Source: Planctomycetota bacterium (GTDB lineage Bacteria > Planctomycetota > Planctomycetia > JALXBF01). Taken from it: DNA of 54,244 nucleotides. The translations under genes and the position numbers were made by a program. The stretch is from contig JALXBF010000110.1 of assembly GCA_026991575.1 (NCBI GenBank), forward strand, positions 1 through 54,244, read 5' to 3'. How positions within the stretch are numbered: position 1 is the first letter of the stretch; each line of letters opens with the position of its first letter. The notes under the pieces are model-generated. The model was not told the origin of the DNA, did no database searches, and worked only from the letters and a program-made list of their open reading frames with translations. Of this stretch, positions 35,537 to 46,057 are shown in pieces.

Positions 35537-35640
35537 GGCAGCAGCTCTGTCCGACTACTGCCGCCGAAGCAGCTGGCCGTGCCCATCGCCGAATGAGCTG
35601 AGCCGGTCAAAGCACGGGTGACGCAGCAGAGTGAGAGCTG

Positions 35641-36204
35641 ATGGAGACCAAATTCCGCGCCTTAGCCTATGTCCTGGGCGATAACATCGACACCGACCAG
35701 ATCATTCCTGCCCAGTATCTGGTGTACAACCCGGCCGTCCCAGAAGAGTACCGCATGTTCGGGCGCTATGCGCTCAGCGGTGTGCCGCGTGATCGTGCCG
35801 GTCTGCCCTCCGGTGGCGTGCCTTTTGTCCGTGATGGTGAGTACAGCACCGACTACCAGGTTGTCATTGCGGGCAAGAACTTCGGCTGCGGCTCGTCACG
35901 AGAACACGCACCGATCGCGCTCAATGCCGCAGGGGTTAAGGCGGTAATCGCGGAGAGTTATGCGCGGATCTTTTTCCGCAATGCGGTCAACGGCGGTTAT
36001 CTCGTACCGCTGGAAACCGACGAGCGGTTGATCGAGGCAGTCCGTACGGGCGACCTCGTGGAAGTCGACATCGACGGGTGCCGCTTAGTGAACCTGGCAA
36101 CCGGTCAGACTTTCCGTCTGAAGCCCCTGGGCGACGTGCGCCCGATCATCGAAGCGGGGGGGCTGTTCCGCTACGCCGAGCGAAGCGGTCTGCTGAAGCG
36201 GTAA
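35641..36204 (+). CDS. leuD: 3-isopropylmalate dehydratase small subunit
   Basis: This is the swivelling domain of isopropylmalate isomerase (187 aa), partner of LeuC. GDNIDTDQIIPAQYL near the N-terminus and FGCGSSREHAP (about residues 81-91) are hallmarks. The substrate-recognition loop reads YLVYN (26-30). From the literature as I recall it, isopropylmalate enzymes carry YLV-type loops while homoaconitases have YLRT, which supports leucine synthesis here. A GAGAG-type ribosome site lies just before the ATG. It is the last gene of the rightward leuCD unit; about 200 GC-rich bases without a gene separate it from the convergent RidA gene. Confidence 0.9.
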   Translation: METKFRALAYVLGDNIDTDQIIPAQYLVYNPAVPEEYRMFGRYALSGVPRDRAGLPSGGVPFVRDGEYSTDYQVVIAGKNFGCGSSREHAPIALNAAGVKAVIAESYARIFFRNAVNGGYLVPLETDERLIEAVRTGDLVEVDIDGCRLVNLATGQTFRLKPLGDVRPIIEAGGLFRYAERSGLLKR

Positions 36205-36408
36205 CGACTCTTGCACCGCTCGGCAGCGGCTGCCGCGTGACCGTCTTGATCCGATCGCGTGGGCACGTTTCCTGTCCGCGCGCAACGCCGTACCGATACG
36301 CGGGCAGGCGCGTGTGGCCGACGGTGGCGCGGTGCGCACGGTCGGCGGGCCGGTACGAGCGGGCGCTGTGCCGGCGGGGTCGTTCGGCGTCTGATGAGCC
36401 TGCGCCGG

Positions 36409-36870
36409 CTACTCGACCTCGAACACCGCCTCGATTTCCACCGGGATGTTGCGTGGCAGAGAGCCCATGCCGACGGCGGAGCGGGCGCCGATTCCGGCCT
36501 CCGGCCCGAACACCTGGGCCATCAGGTCCGAGTAGCCGTTGATCACCTCCGGATGATCCGTGAAATCGGGCGTGGCGTTCACCATACCGAAGGACTTCAC
36601 CAGCCGCTTGACCCGATCCAGTGACCCCAAGCTGGCGCGGACGCTGGCTAAGATGGCCAGCCCAACAAGCTTGGCGGCTTCCTGCGCCTCGGCCAGACTC
36701 AGGTCCTGGCCCACCCGCCCTTGCATCAGCGTACCGTCGGGCCGCAGCGGACCGTGGCCGGAGACGTACAGCAGGTTTCCAACGCGCACGGTGGGCACGT
36801 AGGTAGCAACCGGCTTGGGAGCCGGTGGCAACGTCAGTCCAAGCTCACGCAGTCTGTCTTCAGCGCCCAT
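36409..36870 (-). CDS. RidA/YjgF/YER057c family protein
   Basis: This small trimeric enamine/imine deaminase-type protein (153 aa) belongs to the family that detoxifies reactive 2-aminoacrylate from PLP enzymes. Signature features are LLYVSGHGPLRPDG near residues 34-47, the conserved Arg in GARSAVG (about 128-134), and the LPRNIPVEIEAVFEV ending. A GGAGG sits 6 bases before the ATG, inside the end of the phosphatase gene. The ATG overlaps that gene's 3' end by 11 bases, so translation is coupled. The subfamily is not the standard RidA (the PAR motif reads GAR), so the exact substrate is open. Confidence 0.85.
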   Translation of the reverse strand: MGAEDRLRELGLTLPPAPKPVATYVPTVRVGNLLYVSGHGPLRPDGTLMQGRVGQDLSLAEAQEAAKLVGLAILASVRASLGSLDRVKRLVKSFGMVNATPDFTDHPEVINGYSDLMAQVFGPEAGIGARSAVGMGSLPRNIPVEIEAVFEVE

Positions 36871-38092
36871 CGCTTCCTCCGTCCGACTCAGGGTGCGAAC
36901 CGTCGTAAGCGAGCACCAGAACGGTCACGTCGTCTTCGAATGGCCGACGGCCGCGGAACCGATTCACCTGCTCTCTGAGGCACGTCACCATCTGCTCGGC
37001 GGGGCCGTCGCCGCACTCGGCAAGCCAGCGACGAAGTCGTCCCAGCCCAAGAAGCTCACCGGACTCGCTCCACGTCTCCAGGAGCCCGTCGGTGTAATAG
37101 ACAAGCCGGTCGCCGGGCTCAAGCGTGATCTCAACCTCCTCGAAGTCGACCTTGTCGCTGACCCCCAGCAGCATACCCCGTGCATCGAGGGGCACGACGC
37201 GGCGCTGGTCTGCCCTGTACCACAGCGGCGGCGGATGGCCCGCCTTCGCGAAACGCAGCCTGGCTGACGTGATGTCGAAGACGCCGTAACAACCGGTGAT
37301 AAAACGTTCCTCTTCCAGGATCGTGCGCAGGTGTTCGTTCAGCTGGCTCAGCACCTCGGCAGGGCTCATCGAACCCGGTCGGCACGTGCGGAAGACCGTC
37401 TGTGCCATGACGGAAACAAAGGCGGCGGGGATGCCGTGGCCGCTGGCGTCACAAACCAACAAGCCGATGTGCCGCCCGGTCATTTGCCGCACGTCGTAGA
37501 AGTCGCCGGAGACCCGGTCTTTGGGCTCGTACCAGGTGGCAAACGAAATATTCGGCAGTTCCGGGAGTTCGTTCGGCAGGAGCTGGCGCTGGATCCGGCT
37601 GGCCATCCTCAGGTAGTAGTCCATGAGCTGGTCGCGTTTGGTCAACTCGACGTTCCGTTGTTCGAGCTCGCGGGTACGTTGCCGCACGGCCGACTCGAGC
37701 ACCTGCGTGCGATGGTGGAGCAGGTCGCGCGCGGTGACGATGCCCACCAGGCGCCCGTGCTCGACCACCGGCAAGTGTCGCACCTGAAGCAGATCCATCT
37801 GTTCCGCGACAACAGCCCAGGTATCGTGTGGTGTGACCGTGCAAACCGGCGAGGTCATCACGTCGCGTGCGGTCAGACTGCGCCACTGCTCGCACCGTTC
37901 GACCGCCCGGTACACAATATCCCGCTCGGTGACGATCCCAACCACCCGGTCGTCTTCGACGATGATGACCGACCCGATGCGTCGTTCCTTCATGAGCCGA
38001 GCGACACGAACCAGTGGCTCATCGGGCCCGACCGTGGCCGGGTTACGCGTCATGATTTGCCGCACTCGCAACTGTTCCGGCTGAGCCACCAT
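36860..38092 (-). CDS. CBS-domain SpoIIE/RsbU-type protein phosphatase
   Basis: This is a cytoplasmic PP2C-type serine phosphatase (410 aa) with a sensory front end. Two CBS repeats (about residues 11-60 and 75-127), which typically bind adenosyl ligands, lead through a coiled-coil (about 130-165) to a SpoIIE/RsbU catalytic domain. That domain keeps its metal ligands in SGDFYDV, CDASGHGIPAA, YTDGLLE and FEDDVTVLVL, plus AGHPPPL. Such proteins usually reverse phosphorylation of an anti-anti-sigma factor in a stress-response switch, but no anti-sigma or STAS gene is in the window. ATG at 38092 is preferred to an upstream start at 38125. It overlaps the downstream RidA-family gene by 11 bases. 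Confidence 0.88.
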   Translation of the reverse strand: MVAQPEQLRVRQIMTRNPATVGPDEPLVRVARLMKERRIGSVIIVEDDRVVGIVTERDIVYRAVERCEQWRSLTARDVMTSPVCTVTPHDTWAVVAEQMDLLQVRHLPVVEHGRLVGIVTARDLLHHRTQVLESAVRQRTRELEQRNVELTKRDQLMDYYLRMASRIQRQLLPNELPELPNISFATWYEPKDRVSGDFYDVRQMTGRHIGLLVCDASGHGIPAAFVSVMAQTVFRTCRPGSMSPAEVLSQLNEHLRTILEEERFITGCYGVFDITSARLRFAKAGHPPPLWYRADQRRVVPLDARGMLLGVSDKVDFEEVEITLEPGDRLVYYTDGLLETWSESGELLGLGRLRRWLAECGDGPAEQMVTCLREQVNRFRGRRPFEDDVTVLVLAYDGSHPESDGGSDGR

Positions 38093-38289
38093 GATCACTG
38101 CTGCCGCCCGGTGTAGCGCACACATCCGGTTATGCTTCCGGGCATTCTACCGCAGGGGTTGTCGGCACAACCGGATCGCGATACCCCCCGGGTGGGCGGC
38201 TCCGGCCCGTTCCGGTAGGATGTAACGGTCTGCGAATTGGGAACGAGAATCCGGAGCGGGCAGTCCGTGCGCCACCGGTTGGAGCGGTG

Positions 38290-38808
38290 ATGAGTGACCG
38301 TTATCGTGTTGGGCTTGGCGAGGACTCGCATCGGCTGGTCCGGGCGCGGCCGTTGATCCTTGGCGGTGTGCGCATTCCGTATGAGTACGGACTGGCCGGC
38401 CACAGCGATGCCGATGTCGTTTTGCACGCCGTGGCCGATGCCCTGCTAGGCGCCGCCGGCCTGGGTGACATCGGGGAGCTTTTCCCGGACCGCGACCCGA
38501 CGTACAAAGACGTCGAATCGACCGTCCTGCTGGCTGACGTCCTGGATCGGGTGCGACAGGCCGGCTGGCAGCCAGTCAACGTGGACCTGGTCATCCACGC
38601 TCAGCGACCGAGTCTCTCCGAGTACAAGCCTAAGATACAGCAGCGGATCGCGGAACTGTTGGGCATCCCGGCCAACGCAGTAGGGGTAAAGGCCAAGACG
38701 GGCGAAGGAGTCGGTCCGGTAGGGCGTGGCGAAGTGATTCGCTGTCACGCGGTGGTGCTGGTGCGAACCACCGACAACCAGGCAACTGATGCCGAGGCAA
38801 GTGGCTGA
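38290..38808 (+). CDS. ispF: 2-C-methyl-D-erythritol 2,4-cyclodiphosphate synthase
   Basis: IspF cyclises CDP-methylerythritol phosphate in the MEP isoprenoid pathway. The 172-residue trimeric enzyme shows its zinc site and motifs: EDSHRL (D12, H14), PLILGG, GHSDADVVLHA, GDIGELFPD and KTGEGVG. The ATG at 38290 follows a GTG at 38287 and has GGAG about 9 bases upstream. cysS begins 5 bases after its stop without its own ribosome site, so the pair is translationally coupled. dxr of the same pathway is at 48 kb. Confidence 0.95.
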   Translation: MSDRYRVGLGEDSHRLVRARPLILGGVRIPYEYGLAGHSDADVVLHAVADALLGAAGLGDIGELFPDRDPTYKDVESTVLLADVLDRVRQAGWQPVNVDLVIHAQRPSLSEYKPKIQQRIAELLGIPANAVGVKAKTGEGVGPVGRGEVIRCHAVVLVRTTDNQATDAEASG

Positions 38809-38813
38809 CCACC

Positions 38814-40367
<1,554 letters not shown>

Positions 40368-40391
40368 CCGGCCGCGGAGCGTCGCTAGCGG

Positions 40392-40955
40392 ATGACAACG
40401 GTGCCGCATCGGGAGCAGCAAGCGGTTGCCGGCATCCGTCGCGTTGTCGGTGTCGACCCAGGCCTGCGCGTCACCGGCTACGCGGCAGTGGGCCGGCGCC
40501 GTTCCGGCCACCTGCGCCAGCTTTGCTGGCAGGTCGAAGAGGCGGGCGTGATCCGTCCGACGCCGGATGAATCGCTCGAGAGCCGCCTCGAGCAACTGTT
40601 CCTCGCCCTGGGCAACGTCTTGGACCAGTATCGCCCCGACGCCGTGGCGCTCGAGGACTTGCACAGCAACTACCGACATCCCCGCACCGCGATCCTCATG
40701 GGGCATGCCCGCGGCGTGCTCTGCCTGGCCGCTGCGGTTCGAGGCATCCCCGTGCTGAGCTACCCGCCGGCCCGGGTTAAGCAAGCAATCACCGGCAGCG
40801 GTCGAGCCAGCAAGGCACAGGTGCGTCGCGCGTTGTGCCACCAATTGGCGCTTGCGGAAATCCCTGAGCAGCACGACCTCACAGACGCCCTAGCCGTCGC
40901 GGTCTGCTGCCTGTGCGATCAATCCGAGCGTTCTTCCTCCATAGGTCAGCGATGA
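40392..40955 (+). CDS. ruvC: Crossover junction endonuclease RuvC
   Basis: RuvC cuts Holliday junctions. The RNase H-fold active site is recognisable: D22 in VVGVDPGLRVTGY, Glu in VALEDLHSN, and the C-terminal Asp pair in QHDLTDALAVA. The 187-residue length is normal. The ATG at 40392 lacks a strong ribosome site; GGAG is 13 bases upstream. Its TGA overlaps the ruvA ATG as ATGA at 40952-40955, the classic sign of translational coupling. It follows cysS by 24 bases and probably shares its transcript. Confidence 0.92.
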   Translation: MTTVPHREQQAVAGIRRVVGVDPGLRVTGYAAVGRRRSGHLRQLCWQVEEAGVIRPTPDESLESRLEQLFLALGNVLDQYRPDAVALEDLHSNYRHPRTAILMGHARGVLCLAAAVRGIPVLSYPPARVKQAITGSGRASKAQVRRALCHQLALAEIPEQHDLTDALAVAVCCLCDQSERSSSIGQR

Positions 40956-41602
40956 TTGCAGCAATCCAGGGCAAGCTGGTGGCGCTGGACGACGAGGCAG
41001 CGCTGGTCCAGGTGGGTGGGTTCGAGTACGAGGTACTCGTCTGCGAGACGGTGCGGCGCAGGCTACAGAACCGGGTCGGTAGCACTGTGAAACTGCGTAC
41101 GGTCTACTACCTGGAAGGCAACGCAACGGGCGGTCGACTCGTGCCGCGTCTGGTCGGGTTTCTGGATCCGGTGGAGGTCAAGTTCTTTGAGCAGCTTTCC
41201 TCGGTTAGCGGCCTGGGACCACGGCGGGCACTGAACATGATGAGGTGGCCAGTGAGCCAACTGGCCACCGCGATACGCAACCGTGACGTTGACCTGCTCA
41301 GCAGTTTGCCCGGCGTGGGGAAAGCCACTGCCGAGAAGATCGTGGCCGCTTTGAGGCGTCACATGGAACCGTTCCTGACCGCGTTGGAGGGGGTCGAGGA
41401 ACCGGAAGTGGCGGGATTGCCGCGCAAGGACGTTGAGGCGGCGTTCCGGGCCCTGCTGCAGCTGGGGTTCAACGACTCAGAGGCGCGGGACACCATCCAA
41501 CGCGCGCTCTCCAGCGGCAAGACCTACACGTCGCTTGACGAACTGCTTCGCGACGCTCTTGCGCTTTACGGAAGCACGGGGACCGGTGGCGTGCGCCGCT
41601 AG
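40952..41602 (+). CDS. ruvA: Holliday junction branch migration protein RuvA
   Basis: RuvA binds four-way junctions and recruits the RuvB motor. The 216-residue protein has an N-terminal OB fold starting MIAAIQGKLV. Two helix-hairpin-helix motifs follow (SSVSGLGPRRAL and SSLPGVGKATAEKI, about residues 83-130). A short acidic linker leads to a C-terminal three-helix domain that contacts RuvB (LQLGFNDSEA). The start is at the ATGA overlap with ruvC. The TAG stop shares CTAG with the stop of the convergent VOC gene. Confidence 0.94.
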   Translation: MIAAIQGKLVALDDEAALVQVGGFEYEVLVCETVRRRLQNRVGSTVKLRTVYYLEGNATGGRLVPRLVGFLDPVEVKFFEQLSSVSGLGPRRALNMMRWPVSQLATAIRNRDVDLLSSLPGVGKATAEKIVAALRRHMEPFLTALEGVEEPEVAGLPRKDVEAAFRALLQLGFNDSEARDTIQRALSSGKTYTSLDELLRDALALYGSTGTGGVRR

Positions 41603-42036
41603 CAGCCGAAGCCATCCTCAGAGCCTTGCACGATCAGTTCGTTTCCGTCCGGATCAGTCATGACGGCCAGTGGACCGATGGGCGTTTGCGCCGCAAACTG
41701 CTTCACGCTAACGCCGTCTCTGACCAACTCACGGCGTAGTCTTACGAAGTTCGGAACCCACAGCACGGCCGCACCGGTATTGGTCCGGATCGGACACTCG
41801 TTGAAGAAATCAGCCGGTACCAGGGTGATCGTTGCGCCCCCTGGCTGCCCCCCCGGCAGCAATTCCACCATCCTCAGGTCATCCATCTCTATGTCACGGA
41901 CGATCGTGCAACCGAAGTTCTCAACGTAGAAATCGACGGCCTCTTCGAAGTCTTCAACTGGGATGAGCACCGTACGCAAGCGGGCAGTCTGCCGCGACTC
42001 GCCAGCCACGCACTCGTGCTGCAATGACCTGCCCAT
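41599..42036 (-). CDS. VOC-superfamily (glyoxalase-like) protein
   Basis: This 145-residue protein has the paired beta-alpha-beta-beta-beta modules of the vicinal-oxygen-chelate superfamily. The first module contains VEDFEEAVDFYVENFGC, and the second ends with the DPDGNELIVQ motif, whose Glu is a usual metal ligand. The superfamily includes glyoxalase I, dioxygenases and antibiotic-resistance proteins, so the activity cannot be assigned. GGAGGG lies about 9 bases before the ATG at 42036; a GTG three bases earlier is also possible. The gene overlaps the ruvA stop by 4 bases, convergently, and starts 131 bases after the sulfatase stop. Confidence 0.82.
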   Translation of the reverse strand: MGRSLQHECVAGESRQTARLRTVLIPVEDFEEAVDFYVENFGCTIVRDIEMDDLRMVELLPGGQPGGATITLVPADFFNECPIRTNTGAAVLWVPNFVRLRRELVRDGVSVKQFAAQTPIGPLAVMTDPDGNELIVQGSEDGFGC

Positions 42037-42166
42037 CACATCCCTCCTGTTCGAACCCGGAACTTCCCGTTACGCAACCAACAGCCTGACCATCCCCCCG
42101 GCCACCAGCGCCGACCCGGGGTCCCAGCGGCCGTCTCTGGCGCCCCCCCGCGGCTGCAGTGGCCAC

Positions 42167-43588
42167 CTACTTGTTGCTTTCACGAGCAGCCCCCTGCTCA
42201 CCAGGCACATCGCCCGTTTCGCGACGCAGCTCATCGATGCGCCGCAGCAGACGCTGCTTCAGGTCGGCGTACTGAGGGTCATAGGCCAGGTTGAACCGCT
42301 CTAGCGGATCGTTCTGCAGGTCGTACAGCTCGAACTGGTCGACCTCGTAATAGTGGATCAGCTTCCAGCGCTCGGTACGAATCCCCCGGTGCTTGCGGAC
42401 ACTGTGAGGGCCGGGATACTCGAAGTATTCGTACAGCCAGTCCTTGCGCCACTCGACCTGCTTGCCCGCCAGCAGCGGCACCAGACTGCGGCCATGCATA
42501 CGATCCGGCACGCTCAGGCCGGCCAGCTCCAAGACCGTGGGCGCAATGTCGACGTTCAGCACCATTTCGTCGCGGACCGTGCCCGGCTTGACAAGCCGTG
42601 GATAACGGATCAGCAACGGCACGCGAATGGACGGCTCGTGCATGAACCGTTTGTCAAACGCGCGCCATTCCCCAAGGAAGAAGCCGTTGTCCCCCGTGTG
42701 GATCACGCAAGTGTCCTGGTCAATCCCCTCCTCTTCCAGCACCCGCAGCAGCCGGCCGATGTTCTCATCCACTGCCACGATCGTGGCATAGTAGTCCTTG
42801 ACAAACTCCAGCGAGCGTACGTCAGGAAAGTCGCCGATCTTGTTGGTCGCCTCGACGAACGCAGCCGGTTTGCCAGGATAGCCCTTCAGGTCCTCGTCGT
42901 ACGTAACCGGCTTAGGAATCACCACCGTGCGGAACAGGTCGTGATGACGGCGCGCCCGGATCCAACTGCGGTGCGGCGCCTTGAACCACAGGAACAGGCA
43001 GAACGGCCTCGACTTGTCCCGCCCACGTTTGATCCATTCGATCGCCTTGCCCGTCACAATGTCGTCCATGTATCCCTGGTACTGGCGGTCCTGCCCGTTG
43101 ACCCCCTCTCGGATGATCGGGTTCAAGTACCGGCCCTGGCCCACGTAGCCGAAGTAGTAGTCCCACTGGCGGTCCCGCAAGGCGCCCCGCACGTGCGACT
43201 TGCCACAAAACACCACCTGGTACCCCGCAGCGCGGAGATAGTCCGAGAGGATGGGGATGGCAGGTGGCAACGGACGCCGCTTGTTGTCGATTACGCCATG
43301 GCTGTGCGAGTACAGGCCGGTTAGCAGTGTGGCGCGGCTGGGGGCACAGAGGGAGTTTGTGACGAACATGTTCAGGAATCTTGCTCCCTCCGCGGCAATC
43401 CGATCCATGTTAGGCGTCCGAAGGATGGGATTGCCTGCGCAACTCATGGCATCCCAGCGCTGGTCATCGGTCATGAGAATGACGAAGTTTGGCCGATCGG
43501 CCGCAGCCGCCGTCACCGATTGCCGCGTCACCAGGAGGGTAAGTGCTGGGACGATGAGGACGGCGGCCAGGCATCGGTGCACGCGCAC
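42167..43588 (-). CDS. Secreted sulfatase (formylglycine type)
   Basis: This type I sulfatase (473 aa) is exported by an N-terminal signal peptide (residues 1-30). The metal/substrate Asp pair lies in MTDDQRWD (39-46). The residue matured to formylglycine is C81 in CAPSRATLLTG. A second metal-binding HTGDNGFFLGEW motif occurs further on. Likely substrates are sulfated glycans or other sulfate esters; such enzymes are abundant in planctomycetes. The start is taken as GTG at 43588, which has GGAGG 8 bases upstream and places the signal peptide at the N-terminus; a longer frame runs to 43630. It is divergent from the zinc dehydrogenase gene 281 bases away. Confidence 0.9.
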   Translation of the reverse strand: MRVHRCLAAVLIVPALTLLVTRQSVTAAAADRPNFVILMTDDQRWDAMSCAGNPILRTPNMDRIAAEGARFLNMFVTNSLCAPSRATLLTGLYSHSHGVIDNKRRPLPPAIPILSDYLRAAGYQVVFCGKSHVRGALRDRQWDYYFGYVGQGRYLNPIIREGVNGQDRQYQGYMDDIVTGKAIEWIKRGRDKSRPFCLFLWFKAPHRSWIRARRHHDLFRTVVIPKPVTYDEDLKGYPGKPAAFVEATNKIGDFPDVRSLEFVKDYYATIVAVDENIGRLLRVLEEEGIDQDTCVIHTGDNGFFLGEWRAFDKRFMHEPSIRVPLLIRYPRLVKPGTVRDEMVLNVDIAPTVLELAGLSVPDRMHGRSLVPLLAGKQVEWRKDWLYEYFEYPGPHSVRKHRGIRTERWKLIHYYEVDQFELYDLQNDPLERFNLAYDPQYADLKQRLLRRIDELRRETGDVPGEQGAARESNK

Positions 43589-43869
43589 GTCAGATCCTCC
43601 ACCAGCTACTTGCGTAGCATCAAGCAACAAACTCCGGACTAGCCAACGGAGACGGTCGGCAGCACGCTACCGGCAGCGGGTCCGCGGTTCCCACCAGGTC
43701 CCGGTGAGGGCCGCGGCGAACGCCTCCAGCCGACGGCACAGCGCAAACGCGTACGATGACGCGATCCGGCAGCGCGGGCCGTGGCGAGACCACCATAATA
43801 CCGCGAGGAATGCCGGCGCCGATAGGGGCCGCCCGTTGCCGCGTTGACCGCGACGAGGAGGACCGGAGC

Positions 43870-44868
43870 ATGGCCAACGTGATGCGAGCCGTCGTCGTTC
43901 AGGGAGGCCAACTACGGGTCGAATCGAACTATCCCGTGCCCGAACCCGGCGACGGTGAGGTTCTGGTACGCGTGGTGCGTGCGGGAATCTGCGACACGGA
44001 CTTGCAGATCGTCCGCGGCTACATGCGCTTTGAGGGGGTGTTGGGCCATGAGTTTGTCGGAGTGGCCCACAGCGGCGAACATGCCGGCAAGCTTGTCGCC
44101 TGCGAGATCAATTGCTCGTGCGGACGGTGTGATTTCTGCAAGGGGGGCCTGAGGAATCACTGCCCGGAGCGAACCGTGCTGGGTATCGCCGGCCACGACG
44201 GCGCCTTTGCCGACTACATCGCTGTGCCCGAGATGAACCTGCACCCGATTCCGGAAGGATTGCATCCAGAGCATGCGGTGTTCGTCGAGCCGCTGGCAGC
44301 CGCGTTCCAAATCGTCAGGCAGACGGCCATCGGCCCCGGCACCAGGTGCCTGGTGCTGGGCGATGGAAAGCTGGCCTATCTGGTGGCTCAGGTGCTGAAG
44401 CTGCATCAGGCCAGCGTGCTGGTGCTGGGTAAGCATCCGGCGAAGCTGGCACTGTTTGAGCGACGGGGCATTCAAGCGGAACTGCTTTCCCAGCGCCGCC
44501 CCCGGCCCGAGTTCGACCTGGCCGTCGAATGCACCGGCTCGCCTGAGGGGCTGGCCACGGTGCTCCCGCTGCTTCGGCCACGCGGCACCATTGTGTTGAA
44601 AACGACGGTTGCCGATCCGATTAGCGTCGATCTGGCCCCTGTGGTCATCCATGAGCTCACCTTGATCGGCTCACGCTGTGGACCGTTCCCGCCGGCCATT
44701 GAGGCGCTTCGGTCCGGAGCGGTTGAAGTGGAGACGTTCATTGAAGCCGTGTATCGGTTGGACGCTGCCCGTGCGGCGTTTGAGCATGCCGCGCGACCCG
44801 GCACGCGCAAGATCCTCTTTGCCGTGGACGAATCGGTGCCCAGCCTGCTGAAAGTGCGCGGCAGCTGA
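43870..44868 (+). CDS. Zinc-dependent MDR-family alcohol dehydrogenase-like protein
   Basis: This medium-chain dehydrogenase/reductase (332 aa) has both zinc sites: catalytic C41 (GICDTD), H60-E61 (GHEFVG) and a later Glu in FVEPLAAA; structural C84, C87, C90 and C98. The NAD(P)-binding strand LVLGDGKLA has Ala where the third Gly is common. The substrate is unknown; candidates include sugar alcohols or threonine-like compounds. AGGAGG lies about 10 bases before the ATG at 43870; a longer in-frame start at 43756 has no such support. Confidence 0.85.
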   Translation: MANVMRAVVVQGGQLRVESNYPVPEPGDGEVLVRVVRAGICDTDLQIVRGYMRFEGVLGHEFVGVAHSGEHAGKLVACEINCSCGRCDFCKGGLRNHCPERTVLGIAGHDGAFADYIAVPEMNLHPIPEGLHPEHAVFVEPLAAAFQIVRQTAIGPGTRCLVLGDGKLAYLVAQVLKLHQASVLVLGKHPAKLALFERRGIQAELLSQRRPRPEFDLAVECTGSPEGLATVLPLLRPRGTIVLKTTVADPISVDLAPVVIHELTLIGSRCGPFPPAIEALRSGAVEVETFIEAVYRLDAARAAFEHAARPGTRKILFAVDESVPSLLKVRGS

Positions 44869-45010
44869 GCTGCTGGCGTGGACAAACGGGGGTGAAAGGG
44901 GCATGGTAGCCCTGGTTGGCTGCGTTGACCGGGTGTCTGGCCGTTGCTAGCATGCGTTAGGCTGGGCAGGCGAAGCAACTGGGACAGGCGACGGCCGTTA
45001 GGGAGTGTGT

Positions 45011-46057
45011 ATGCCGCGCGAAGCGCTCATCAGCGGAGGCGGTTACGAGCGGGAAGACGAGGCATTCTTTGACAGCCTGCGGCCGCGACGGCTGAGCGAG
45101 GTCATCGGGCAGCGCAAGGTAGTGGAACGGCTGCGCATTTGCCTGCGCGCCGCCGTCTCACGTCGCGAACCCTTCCCCCACTTACTGCTCGATGGTCCAC
45201 CGGGCATCGGCAAGACCACGCTGGCCACCGTCATCCCCAACGAACTGAACGTCGATCTGCAGATGACCAGCGGTGCTGCGCTGACGAGCCCGAAGGACAT
45301 CATCCCCTACTTGACCAACGCCTCGGAGTTCTCCGTTCTCTTCATCGACGAGGTGCATCGGCTACCCCGGGCTGTGGAAGAGTTCCTCTACCCGGCAATG
45401 GAGGACTTCCGAATCGATTTCGTGATCGGCGAGGGCATCGGGGCCCGAACCATCAATATGCCGCTGAAACCATTCACCGTGATCGCCGCCACAACACGCA
45501 GCGGCATGGTGTCCGGACCGCTCCGCGATCGCTTCCTTGTGCACGAGCACCTTGACTACTACAGCGTGGAGGAACTCGCAGAGATCGTGCGCGTCAACGC
45601 CAGGCGGCTTCAGTGCCCCCTCGACGAGGAGGCGGCTGTGGAGATCGCCCGGCGCAGTCGGGGCACGCCGCGCATCGCGAACGCGCGCTTACGCTGGGTC
45701 CGCGATTATGCTACCGCTCGTGCCGATGGACGGGTCACCGCGGCTCTGGCTGCCGAAGCGCTGGAGATGCTGGAGGTCGATGCTGAAGGCCTTGACGCGC
45801 GCGATCGTCAGTATCTGGAAACGCTCATTCGCGTTTACGGTGGCGGGCCTGCCGGGTTGGAGGCCCTGGCCGCCACGCTGAACGTTTCGGCCGATACGCT
45901 CGCAGACGACGTCGAGCCTTACCTGCTGCGCTGCGGCTACATCATCCGGACGCCCCGAGGACGGGTGGCAACGCCGCAAGCCTACAACCACCTCGGACTC
46001 GAGCCGGCAACGGGCAAGCCGGCCCGGACCCGCAGCAGGCAAAAGAAGCTGCTGTGA
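45011..46057 (+). CDS. ruvB: Holliday junction branch migration ATPase RuvB
   Basis: RuvB is the hexameric AAA+ motor that drives branch migration with RuvA. It has Walker A GPPGIGKTT (about residues 61-69), Walker B LFIDEVHRL, sensor 1 AATTRSG, the arginine finger region PLRDRF, and the winged-helix C-terminus with RTPRGRVAT. The 348-residue length is typical. GGGAG lies 6 bases before the ATG at 45011; a GTG at 45005 is also in frame. It is separated from ruvC-ruvA by about 3.4 kb of unrelated genes and is convergent with ftsH, 161 bases away. Confidence 0.95.
   Translation: MPREALISGGGYEREDEAFFDSLRPRRLSEVIGQRKVVERLRICLRAAVSRREPFPHLLLDGPPGIGKTTLATVIPNELNVDLQMTSGAALTSPKDIIPYLTNASEFSVLFIDEVHRLPRAVEEFLYPAMEDFRIDFVIGEGIGARTINMPLKPFTVIAATTRSGMVSGPLRDRFLVHEHLDYYSVEELAEIVRVNARRLQCPLDEEAAVEIARRSRGTPRIANARLRWVRDYATARADGRVTAALAAEALEMLEVDAEGLDARDRQYLETLIRVYGGGPAGLEALAATLNVSADTLADDVEPYLLRCGYIIRTPRGRVATPQAYNHLGLEPATGKPARTRSRQKKLL

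Noticed and set aside
42040-42166. GTTCGAAC string resembling a tRNA T-loop
   Set aside because: No matching 5-bp T-stem, anticodon arm or acceptor stem around it on either strand.
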